A stretch of 64,000 bases of DNA, from assembly GCA_903772945.1 (NCBI GenBank), contig CAICTM010000219.1:25826-89825 (forward strand), written 5' to 3'. The DNA is from Seminavis robusta. Taxonomy: Eukaryota; Bacillariophyta; Bacillariophyceae; Naviculales; Naviculaceae. A program made the position numbers and the translations under genes. Positions within the stretch are counted from its first letter, which is position 1. Each line of letters begins with the position of its first letter. The notes beneath the pieces are model-generated. The model did not search any database. It had not been told where the DNA came from and worked only from the letters and a program-made list of their open reading frames with translations. This document shows positions 18,876 to 28,984 of the stretch, in pieces.

Positions 18876-21800
18876 TCAAGGACAAGCATGACACAATGGC
18901 GACCAGGTCACACCATCAGGTTGCAATGTTGGGTTTCCTGTTTCAGTGCAGCCACTGGAATCGAAAGCTAAACCAACAAGCAGGCCACTCGAAGGCAGAT
19001 GCACATTCCATGCACACAAGTCTTGGTTGAATAAAGTTGCTTCATCAAACATCTGACTCATATCAGTCACCGTGCTCACATCCCAACCACTGATGTCTTG
19101 GTTGAAAGCTGTTGCACCCCAAAACATGAGCATAGTCCTTCCAACTCGAGAGACATCCCAGCCACTGATGTCTTGGTTAAACGATGTTGCTTGATCAAAT
19201 AGAAAGAGCATATCAGTAACCTTGCTGACGTCCCAGCCGCCAATATTTTGATTGAAGGTGGCTGCTCTATAGAACATCCATCTCATATCCACAACTTGAC
19301 CTGTCTGCCAACTGCTGATGTCATCATTGAAGCTTGACCGCCCATTGAACAACGATGTAAAGTCGGCTACTCTTGAAACATCCCAAGTGGAGATGTCCCC
19401 ATACTGAGAAGATCCTGTAGTGATCCAAGTATCAATTTCATCCAATAACTTCTGTTTGGTATCAATGACAGAGCTGGGAGCTTGGCTTGGAATGGGGCTT
19501 ATTGTTGGAAATGCTGAAGGTTGTTCTGTTGGGTGCACTGTTGGTGGATCTGTTGGGGTTCGAGTTGGTTGCCTAGTTGGCCGAATTGTAGGCAACTGAG
19601 TTGGAAGTAAAGAAGGAGATGCTGAAGGTTGTTCTGTTGGGAGCACTGTTGGTGGATCTGTTGGGGTTCGAGTTGGTTCCCTAGTTGGCCGAATTGTAGG
19701 AAACTTAGTTGGAAGTAACGAAGGAGATGCTGAAAGTTGTTCTGTTGGGTGCACTGTTGGTGGATCTGTTGGGGTTCGAGTTGGTTGCCTAGTTGGCCGA
19801 ATTGTAGGAGATTTAGTGGGAACTAAAGAAGGAGATGCTGAAGGTTGTTCTGTTGCGTGCACTGTTGGCGGATCTGTTGGGGTTCGAGTTGGTTGCCTAG
19901 TTGGCCGAATTGTAGGATACTTAGTTGGAAGTAACGAAGGAGATGCTGAAAGTTGTTCTGTTGGGTGCACTGACGGTGGATCTGTTGGGGTTCGAGTTGG
20001 TTGCCTAGTTGGCCGAATTGTAGGAGATTTAGTGGGAACTAAAGAAGGAGATGCTGAAGGTTGTTCTGTTGGGTGCACTGTTGGCGGATCTGTTGGGGTT
20101 CGAGTTGGTTGCCTAGTTGGCCGAATTGTAGGCAACTTAGTTGGAAGTGAAGAAGGAGATGCTGAAAGTTTCTCTGTTGGGTGCACTGTTGGTGGATCTG
20201 TTGGGGTTCGAGTTGGCCGAATTGTAGGAGATTTAGTGGAACTAAAGAAGGAGATGCTGAAGGTTGTTCTGTTGGGAGCACTGTTGGTGGATCTGTTGGG
20301 GTTCGAGTTGGTTCCCTAGTTGACCGAATTGTAGGAAACTTAGTTGGAAGTAAAGAAGGAGATGCTGAAAGTTGTTCTGTTGGGTGCACTGTTGGTGGAT
20401 CTGTTGGGGTTTGAGTTGGTTGCCTAGTTGGCCGAATTGTAGGAAACTTAGTTGGAAGTGAAGAAGGAGATGCTGAAAGTTGTTCTGTTGGGAGCACTGT
20501 TGGTGGATCTGTTGGGGTTCGAGTTGGTTGCCTTGTTGGACCAGGTGTAGGCAATTTAGTCGGAACTAGAGAAGGCGTGTGGCTTGGAAGCTGTGTGGCA
20601 GTGGGACTAAAGCTTGGCAGTCCAATGGGGGTTTTGCTTGGAATATAGCTGGGAGTTTTGCTTGGAGTAGAGCTGGGAAGTTTGCTGGGGAAGACACTGG
20701 GTATGTCAGTTGGTTGATTGATTGGTAACAGGCTGGTGGTGGGATTGTAGCTTGGCAGAATACTAGGTTGGGGGCTATTGGTTGGAGATTTGCTTGGATC
20801 AGAACTGGGTGTGATGCTGCGGATCAATGTTGGTGCAGAGCTTGGTATAATGCTTGGGGAGTCACTCTGTGATCTGCTTGGTATGGAGCTAGGTGGCTCA
20901 CTATGTGATATACTTGGATAGAAACTTGGATAGAAACTTGGCGCCTGGCTGATGCTTGGACTGATACTTGGCATTCTGCTGGGATGTGGGCTATTGGTTG
21001 GAGATTTGCTTGGATCAGAACTGGGTGTGAGGCTGGGGCTCAAACTTGGTTGCATAGTTGGTTCTGTACTTGGGGATTGACTTTGTGTGCTGCTGGGTGA
21101 GAAACTAGGTGTCTTACTTAGGAATAAACTTGGGGTGGAACTTGGTTTGTTGCTTGGTGCCTGGCTGATGCTTGGGGTGATACTTGGCAGTCTGCTGGGC
21201 ATAGGATGTGCTGTGGGAGATTCACTTGGGGTTGAACTGGGAGAGCTGCTTGGTCTTGCACTTGGATTACTGGTGGGCAACTGGCTTCTGCTTGGACTGA
21301 AGCTGGGCAAACCACTAGGCCAAGGACTTGCTGTAGGAGACTTACTTGGGATTGCACTGGGAGAATTGCTTGGTCTTGCCCTTGGACTACTGCTCGGTAA
21401 CCGGCTTGTACTTGGACTGAAGCTTGGCAAACCACTGGGCCTAGGACTTGCTGTGGGGGGCTCCCTTGGTATTGCACTAGGAAACTTGCTTGGTCTTGTG
21501 CTTGGACTACTACTGGGCAATTGGCTTTTGCTGGGACTGAAGCTTGGCAAGCCACTGGGCTGAGGACTTGCAGTGGGAGATGCAGTTTTAATGGAACTGG
21601 GAAAGCTGCTAGGTCTGGCACTTGGACTACTACTGGGAAATTGGCTTCTGCTGGGACTGAAGCTAGGTAGGCTGCTGGGGTGAGGACTTGCTGTGGGAAA
21701 CTCACTAGGATTTGAGCTGGGAAAACTGCTAGGAAAGGCACTTGGTCTTCTGCTGGGTAACTGGCTTTGGCTTGGACTGAAACTGGGAAGACCACTAGGC

Positions 21801-24800
21801 TCAGGACTTGCCGTAGGAGACTCACTTTGGATTGAACTGGGAAAGTTGCTGTGGAACTCGCTTGGACTACTGCTAGGCAATCGAATCCTGCTGGGATGAA
21901 AGCTTGGTAGGCTGCTGGGCTGAAGACTTGCCGTGGGAGGATCACTTGGAATTGAATTAGGATAGCTGCTTGGGGAGGCACTGGGGACACTGCTTGGCAG
22001 TGGGCTGGTGGTTGGGGCAGAAGTAGGCAGCCCACTTGGTCCAGGACTTGCTGTTGGAACAACACTTGAAGCAGTGCTGGGTGATTGGCTAGTGCTAGGA
22101 GATTGTGAAGGGCTGGCGGTTGAGCCTGCGATATCTGAGGCGATGACACCTTCTGTAATTGTGATCTTGTTCAGTTCATCCAGGAGGGGTTGGATATACC
22201 AGTCTCTAGACAGGTCAGTTGCAGCTGCAGCCCTTCCACTGAACGCATATTGCACAAGTTCATCATTATTGGTTGCTTGCAGATGTCGACGTTGCATGAT
22301 CCTTTCCAAAATTTCTACACTGACAATCTCAGGTACACATCCTGACAACACATCTTGCAATGATTGACCTGCATCCCACATGGCTTTCTCCAGATATAGG
22401 TCTGTGAGGGAGGAAGATCCACCTGAGAAGGTAACTGTAACCATGGAGGTAGCATTCACCAATGGGGTGTTACAAGTAGTTCTTGTTGGAGGGGAGGAAG
22501 GGAATTTGGATGGATCAGCGGAAGGCTGCCATGAAGGATTGGTTGATGGGACTTTGCTTGGCTTAATTGATGGCCCTGTACTTGGCAAAGATGAAGGAAA
22601 CACGGATGGGGAAGGTGTGGGTCCTGGAGTTGGCTCTCTCAATGGCTCTGATGATGGTCCTGTGGTTGGTCTTGCTATTGGAGTTTTGCTAGGAAATGCT
22701 GATGGAATTTCACTGGGCATTTTGGAAGGGCTTTTACTAGGCCCCGAAGATGCTGATGGAATTTCACTGGGCATTTTGGAAGGGCTTTTACTAGGCCCCG
22801 AAGAGGGGCTGTTGGTTGGTACAACAGAACGATCCACAGTTGGCGTAGATGTTGGTTCTAGGGTGGGAACAGCCGATGGTGACTGTGATGGCTGGCTGCT
22901 GGGAAATGATAATGGCTGGTTGGATGGGTGGCTTGAAAGAGTTTTTGTAGGATTGATGGTTGGGGCTCTTGTAGTGGGGGTTAAAGTTGTCTTGCTGGGA
23001 CTAGATGATGGAACTCCGCTTGGCTGGGCAGTAGGGAGGGATGTTGGAGGAAGCGATGTTGGAGGAAGCGAAGGGACCTTGGACGGGACTGTTGTGGGCT
23101 CAACGCTTGGGCTTGCGGAAACTGGGAGGATTGTGCCTCTTGGGCGCCTTTCTGTTGATGAAGAGGGTGCAACTGTAAAGTTCCTGGGATCCTCTGAGGC
23201 CTCTTCAATGATAATCACCATGATATTGCCAGATGTACCCGGTGATGAAGTATTGCCAGATGTACCCGGTGATGAAGTACCCCCAACAAGATCTCCTTGG
23301 GTGTCTCCTTGACCGTCACTACCTTGGGCTGTAGTTTCTGCCTCCTGTTCCTCATCCTCTTCTTCTTGGGCTTTGATGATGTTGGTGTTAAATTCCATCA
23401 AAAAGCCCAACGCGGTGGTGTTCTTTTCTTCCTCAGGTGAAGTCCCAATGGGACACAAGCACACATCCAAAGCCTGCTGGAGTTTCCTGCCGGAATCAGA
23501 GGTTGATCCTGGTACCATTCTTGCATCTTGGAAATGTGGTGGTAAAGCATCATTTCTGCTGTCCTCCAAAAGATTTCTTCGGAAAGCATCATCAAACAGA
23601 TTGAACCCACCAGTATCTGTTACAGGGCAGTTCCTACATCTTCCTGTCACTTCAAAGAGCACTCTATCCCGCCTGTCGGTTGCAGATGTTGATTCTGTGC
23701 TATTAGTTGAATTGACCGGATGTGTTGAATCCCAAACCGTTGTACTGTTGCCATCTTCACCTTGCAATCGGCGAACAGATAGTTCCCTGGCAACAACCAA
23801 GCCCACATTGGAGACAACTCGGAAGAACTCATCACATGACTCAAAGGACAGGGTATTGTAGGTCTCCAAGAAAACATTTTCCAACGTCTTCTTGGTGTTT
23901 TCTGGCAGTGAAGATGCGTCAACCCCCAAGTCAGCATATACAAATGACTTGAATGGTCTAACCTCACCATCACACATAACAGGCTGGCCTTCTACAACAG
24001 TTTCTGGAACTGTTGAAACAGACTCTGCCTCTCCAGCTTCCTCCAATTCAGCAATCTCATCTCTGAACTCCATTGCAAACTCCCCAGAGCTTGGGCCTTC
24101 ACCAATAACAGGTTCTTCTCCTGCAGGACAAACGCAAGTATTGTCATCCTGTTGTTGAAGCTTCCTATTTTTTGAATCTCCCAAAGCACCTCTTGGAATC
24201 TTCCTTGTCTGCAGCACCCGTCTTCGTCTAAAACTATCATCAAAGAGTCCAAATGTTCCAGTTTCTGTAACAGGGCAACCTCGACAAGTCCCTGTCACTG
24301 CAAACATTGTGGGAACAACTTCTCGGTGGCGCTGTTGCTCCTGCGGTGGCATAGTTGCATTGGTGGTAGCATTGAACCGGGTAGTGTTTGTGCTGTTTAT
24401 TGCCATTTCTGCCAAGTCACGCTCAATCAGAATGTCCACCAATCTTCGACCTCGAACATCTCCAGTGAAAGAATCCAATACATCATTTGGAGCAATACGG
24501 AGCTCCACTTTGACGACAGCTCTGAAATGACCATCACAAGTTAGATAGGCCAACCGATTGTATGACTCTTGAAAGCTGCGCTCAAGGCTGGCTGCCTCTT
24601 CTGTGGTGAAGGATGTAATGTTGACTGTAAGGTCTGTAAAGACCACAGATTGGAAGTCTGTGGTCAAAGTCCCACAGGGCACAACATGTGCTTCTTGTAC
24701 TTCTTGAGTAGATACTGTGGACTGTACAAGTCCACCTTGCTGTAGATCTGCCAGCCAAGAATTGTAGGAGTACATGAAATCAGCTTCACTCAATGAGAGC

Positions 24801-25981
24801 CTATCTCTGTCAGCGGCCTCATTTTTCAGAGGACACAAACACTTCTTGTCGTTTTGTTGTAAACCTTGACCAAGAAAGCCATCTTGTAATCCAAATGGAC
24901 TGCTCCTGTTTTCCTGTCCTGGTAGCTCCTCCCTCTGGGCTGCTGGATCAAACAGGATGAAGGTCCCTGAATCACTGACAAGACAATCTCGACACTGCCC
25001 CTCAACGCGGAAGGTAGCCTGTGTAGTTTCAAAGGGCCTGATTGTGGGACTGGTGGTGGGTGCCCATGATGGCTCCAAAGAGAGAGAGCCAGTGGCATTG
25101 TTTCTATGGAAGTTTTCATTGTCAAATGGAGTACCGATCCAAGAGATTTTTTCCAAGTCATTGGGTATTTCGTCACTCTGTGGTTGGAACTCAATATCCA
25201 ACCTGACGTTGCTGATGGTTCGAAAATGTGGATCACAACTCCGAAAGCTGAGACGATTGTAGGTCTCTGCGAAGGATGCTTCCAAGGCTTCAATCTCTTC
25301 CTCGGACGGCCTGGTATCCCTGATCAGGTTGAGGTTGGCAAAGACTAGGGAGTTGAAGGTTTGAATATCTTCAGAACAAGCGAACGACTGGAGTTCCACC
25401 AGCCTGGTGGTAGTGAGCGGAGTTGCAAGATTCAATTCGCGGAGAAATGTCTCTTGAAAGAGAAGATTTGAATCTGGAGCGGCATCCGCTGGGCATAAGC
25501 AATCAGTGGTAGAATGCCATGACAGTTCTTCTGCGGTAAGTTGCTTTGCCACTGCTGCTGCTGTAAGTCCAGTAGTGTTACCGGAATAAAATGGAAATAG
25601 TGGCAGCGACTTGGTACAGTTGTAGCACTCTGCGGTAACTCCCAGTGTCAAAATGGAACCCCTGTTTCCCTCTTGTGTGGCGGCAATTTTGACAGACTGG
25701 ATGGTACGAAAATGTGGAATGTCGCAGGAGAGGAAGCTTTGTTGGTTATAGATTGCTTGAAATGTTTCTTCCAAACCTTCTAGCTGCCAGGATATCCTTT
25801 CAACATTGTCCACAGTGTAGAGAACGAGTGTTCGTTTGAGTGTGGTTGTCCCCTGTGGAGGGCACACATATTGGTCCGCAGGAACAAGGCCTTCTGCCGA
25901 TTGCAGTGTCAGTGGTGCCAATGCCAAGAGTATGGCGGCAACTAGTCGTCGAAGAACCCGTACACTGCTGCCGATAGGCAT
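18876..25981 (-). CDS. Giant secreted adhesin-like protein: Cys modules, PS/PT stalk, DUF285 C-terminus; one frameshift
   Basis: Two overlapping frames form one gene. The N-terminal frame runs from 25981 and the C-terminal frame ends at 18876; they join near 20238, where one G is missing. The N-terminus is a signal peptide (RRLVAAILLALAPLTLQSAEG). Residues about 30-940 hold four related modules marked by C(V/L)CP, FNSLVFANLN, a TYN(R/T)LSF(R/E)SCD..FR motif and CR(D/G/N)CxV(S/T)(D/E)(S/T)G. A stalk of PSxxPS repeats follows from about 947, interrupted by a compact 120-residue segment (about 1167-1290), then more than 600 further stalk residues. The last 200 residues are BspA-like DUF285 repeats (ATSFNQDISGWDVS type), ending PLCHACP. 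No transmembrane segment or GPI signal is evident. Likely a cell-surface, frustule-associated or secreted adhesion protein; the role is inference. Confidence 0.78.
19516..20560 (-). repeat. Coding minisatellite of 108-nt units (about 10 copies)
   Basis: The word GGATCTGTTGGGGTT recurs about every 108 bp from 19546 to 20505 (spacings shorten slightly around 20190-20290). Each unit encodes a 36-residue PTxxPS-rich segment with the order TEQxSASPS, LPTxxPTIRPT, RxPTRTPTDPP. One copy near 20200-20220 lacks 12 nt. Single-base differences among copies identify the frameshifting one: AGTGGAAC where sister copies have AGTGGGAAC. Confidence 0.9.
20590..23130 (-). repeat. PSxxPS stalk-coding low-complexity region
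   Basis: Long region of 12-48-nt degenerate repeats encoding P-S/T-rich stalk, broken by the globular insert at roughly 22120-22475. Antisense and alternative frames through it stay open and mimic genes rich in Gly/Leu or Pro/Gln; they are shadows. Confidence 0.85.
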
Positions 25982-27185
25982 TCGTCTTCGGAATGCGACG
26001 ATCGACTCGTTGTGGCTTTCGGGTCGAAATGCGACGACAAAGTTGTTTGCGACAACTCCTGTTTGCTTTGGAACACGACGACAACGACCCCTTCGCCTTT
26101 GAAAACTATCTTCGTCTCTTCTTTGCCTAAACTTGGCCCTTGCTGACTTCCGTACTCTAAAATCGCCTTGTTGAAATGCTCGTGGTCGTCCGACCGAAAA
26201 GAATGAACATGAGGAACGTTGCTTTTTCTAAGAGCGTTGCGCCCAATTTTTTGTCCACAATAATAATATGGTCATAATGTGGTGCCACTCACCCGCTATT
26301 AGCTAGTTACGGGTACCGGTACATGTAGCGGTACGGTAAAGAAGTACCGCACGGCATTGGTGTGACGCCTCCCTCAACTTTAAGCAAGTTCTCAACTCAA
26401 GGATACCGGGCCTTTGGTTGGTCGTCAGTTATTACACCCTGCATCTGTGCAAAGGATAGTGAGAGGAGGAAGGTCCAAATCATAAAAAAATGCTTTTCGT
26501 GGCGCAGTAGTACTACGGTATCTTTGCTCCTCTGTGAGAGGGGAATGATGATGCAACTGGGGTGCACTTTGGCTGGGGTTGGGTTCGTGTGGCTGATGGT
26601 CCTGTCGGTAGTACCACCGCCAGGACCAGCCACAATTGGTTCCTGGCTGGAGTTGGTCTGAGAGGGGGATCTGATAATGGACATGGATTAGGTTCAGGTG
26701 TACGGTAGGTAGGTCTTGGCGTGCGGCTTGGTCCAGGAGTGGGGGCAGGTGCTGGTCCTCCTGGAAGCGCCGGATCACCGCTCCCGTGATGTTCTACAGT
26801 ACTAGCTAGCTAGCCAGAGTGACAAAATCGATAATTTTAGAAAACCGTACAGTAAACACTCACTAAAGTACCACCCCCCAGCATTAAGAAAAATACGGAA
26901 CTTTGTATGGTTGGAGCCCATATCAGCCCGTTCGTGGTATCGCGATCGGAGCCTATCTGGGGTGGTCTCTGTTGAGTTCTCTTGTTGTTGGGGGTAAAAT
27001 GAGATAAGCGGTCTTGGGGTGGAACTGCTTTGCTCCTATGTATGGTGTCTGTATTGTCTTCGACCAGTAGAACATGCTATGTGGCTAGTTTCGAGCTCTC
27101 TAAGATGCCTGTCATGAAAGATTGATGAAGAAACTTCATATATATAAATGAACAATCTGAATGCTGGAGCGTTCCGCAATCGTGC
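25982..27185. other. Upstream region of the adhesin gene
   Basis: No confident gene. A Pro-rich open segment on the minus strand (about 26800 down to a TAG near 26518; GGPAPAPTPGPSRTPRPTYR and following) resembles linker of a secreted protein and could be a decayed gene piece. GGTACCGGTAC and related words at 26312-26350 lie about 330 bp upstream of the adhesin start. Confidence 0.3.
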
Positions 27186-27186
27186 T

Positions 27187-27455
27187 TTTAGGGCAGAGTT
27201 CGCGGAAACCATGCCCTAAATTAGGGCAGAGTTTCAAACTCTGCCCTAAATCTTGGCCGGATTCATAGTGTTTACCACGCAGTCCCGTTTCGATTTAGGG
27301 TAGAGTTTGAGACTCTGCCCTAAGTTTGAAAGCCCTAATTTAGGGCAGAGTTTCAAACCATGCCCTAATTTAGGGCATGGTTTCAAACTCTACCCTATTA
27401 TTTAGGGCAGAGTTCCCGAACTCTGCCCTATTTCGAAACCCTACCCTAAATCCGG
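27187..27455. repeat. Array of palindromic TTTAGGGCAGAG units
   Basis: About six units, each an inverted repeat in which TAGGGCAGAGTTT (or TAGGGCATGGTTT) is followed by its reverse complement after a short centre, separated by short AT-rich or unrelated spacers. Two arm types, GGGCAGAGTTT and GGGCATGGTTT, are combined in different pairings. The CCCTAAA/TTTAGGG core resembles plant-type telomere sequence but is not in tandem telomere form. No gene lies in it. Confidence 0.85.
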
Positions 27456-27616
27456 GATTCCAGAATGAGGCACGCTCCTGGGTACCACTGTCTCAAACTG
27501 CCACAAAGCACATTCACTTGTCAGTCATGAGAACTAGTGACTCAGGGGGGGCAGCCCTGAAAAAGAGGAACTCTGTAGAGTAGATCTAATGGAACTTAAG
27601 AAAAGGAACTTTTAAA

Positions 27617-28009
27617 AGTAAGTGGGAGCTTTCAAAGGTAGTTGAATGGATTGGCGGATGAGAAGAAGTCATGGGGCTTAAATAAATTTAACTGCCACTC
27701 TTGGCTCAACGGGCCAAGAGTGGCCCTCAACGCACAAGGAACCCGGAAAACCAAGTCAAATGCCTACCCTCGTTGCCTTACGGGCGAGGCAATCGATTTG
27801 GAGATCTTACTTAACGGAATGTTCACCTTCTCTAAATCTTCAATCAAGTAAGTCAACGCAACCACATGGTTTCTGGGGACTTGTTGAATTAATTGATTAG
27901 GGTCATTATTGATATTTTGCTCTACTTATAAGTCTCTAACGGCTCGTCGGTTAAATCTACTCATCTACCCAATCCATTCAACTACCTTTCTGAAAGCCCC
28001 CAGTGAGTG
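27617..28009. mobile_element. MITE-like non-autonomous element with long terminal inverted repeats
   Basis: The left end (27625 on: GGAGCTTTCAAAGG, then TAGTTGAATGGATTG) matches the reverse complement of the right end (up to 28001: CAATCCATTCAACTA, CCTTTCTGAAAGCCCC) over about 40 bp with two small indels and a few mismatches. Flanking octamers AGTAAGTG (27617-27624) and AGTGAGTG (28002-28009) look like a target-site duplication with one mismatch; 8 bp would fit a hAT-type transposase. The 377-bp interior has no coding sequence. Confidence 0.7.
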
Positions 28010-28984
28010 TTGACTGTACCAGCATCGGCCCTGTACGGGCCTCAATATTTAGAACATTTATACCTCAGTGTTCAGAAAGCACGAACCTCAAGAAATTGAC
28101 AGCTGTGCGACCTTTTGATGGTTAGATTCAACTGTGCGACCTCCAAAGAGGAAAGGAACGCAAAAACTTGAAGCATCTCCGAATCCTTTCCCCCCAGAGG
28201 CAAAATTTGGATACTTAGAAGCTAAATTTGTCGACTCATTGGATATCCTTAAGTACTGAAAACCAGATTGACGCAAGAGAATCGCCGCCACCCCGGTACG
28301 CTCATTTTTTCGTCGAAGAAACAAGATTTGCTGGCTCATATTCCACATATATACATGTATTACCCTCATTTATGTGAGTGTGCGGTGTGATGTGTGATGT
28401 GTGGTGCGTACCACTCTACGGAATTCAATAGGTAACCAGAACGTAATTTCCAACACTTGGCAAACAGCAGATCGGAACATCTGCTGTCCATTGAATGCGT
28501 TCTATTCTATTCATTCTATTGCAGCAATTACACTGCGCTAGCTGCCATGCCACCAAAATTGTCAAGCCTAAAAAGAACAGTTGCCTTTCTAAATTTGTCT
28601 TGAGAGCTGCATGCTCGAGTGCGTTATTACGGGAGGAAGAGCAAAAAGGCAGCAATTTGGATTTTGGATGCATGTGTGACGCCGACAGATCTCTCGTATC
28701 CATCCAACCTGGGACTTGAGTACTAACATCACTCACTACAACGCTAGCCAACTGGTAGCTAGTAGAGCATCTGGGCAGTAGCGCATCAGCAAGCAAGCAA
28801 CTAACTAACCAACCAACCAGAGGCGCCTCCGGCTGCCCGCTTTGAATGTGACTTGTTCCTCTTGGATTTTGTCCATGAACAGCTAGCTAGCTAGACCAGC
28901 CACACACAACACACAACACACAGACACCTACCTTCATTCATTCTCTCTCCTTCATTCATTTCTCTCTCGAACGCACCATCCATC
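28010..28984. other. Intergenic region upstream of the 2028-aa gene
   Basis: No gene is supported. Short tandem words (ACACACAACAC, CTTTCATTCATT, GTGTGATGTGTGATG) and CAGCTAGCTAGCTAG at 28879-28893, about 100 bp before the start codon. Confidence 0.4.

Noticed and set aside
18876-20186. Separate 436-aa gene starting at the Met at 20186
   Set aside because: The Met lies inside a repeat unit and has no leader or signal peptide. The frame is the continuation of the adhesin after a one-base loss.
19516-20560. Regular spacing suggesting a CRISPR array
   Set aside because: Units are 108 nt, contiguous and coding, with no unique spacers, in a eukaryotic gene.
21118-22149. 343-residue minus-strand frame rich in Gln, Val, Pro and Ala
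   Set aside because: An alternative frame of the same PS repeat region; its repetitive composition follows from the stalk codons.
22380-23312. 310-residue open frame on the plus strand, rich in Gly, Asp and Leu
   Set aside because: It is antisense to the PS stalk of the adhesin. Codons for Pro and Ser read backwards give Gly/Leu/Asp-rich frames without stops.
27187-27455. Interstitial telomere
   Set aside because: TTTAGGG/CCCTAAA occurs only at the joints of palindromic units and never as a tandem heptamer run.
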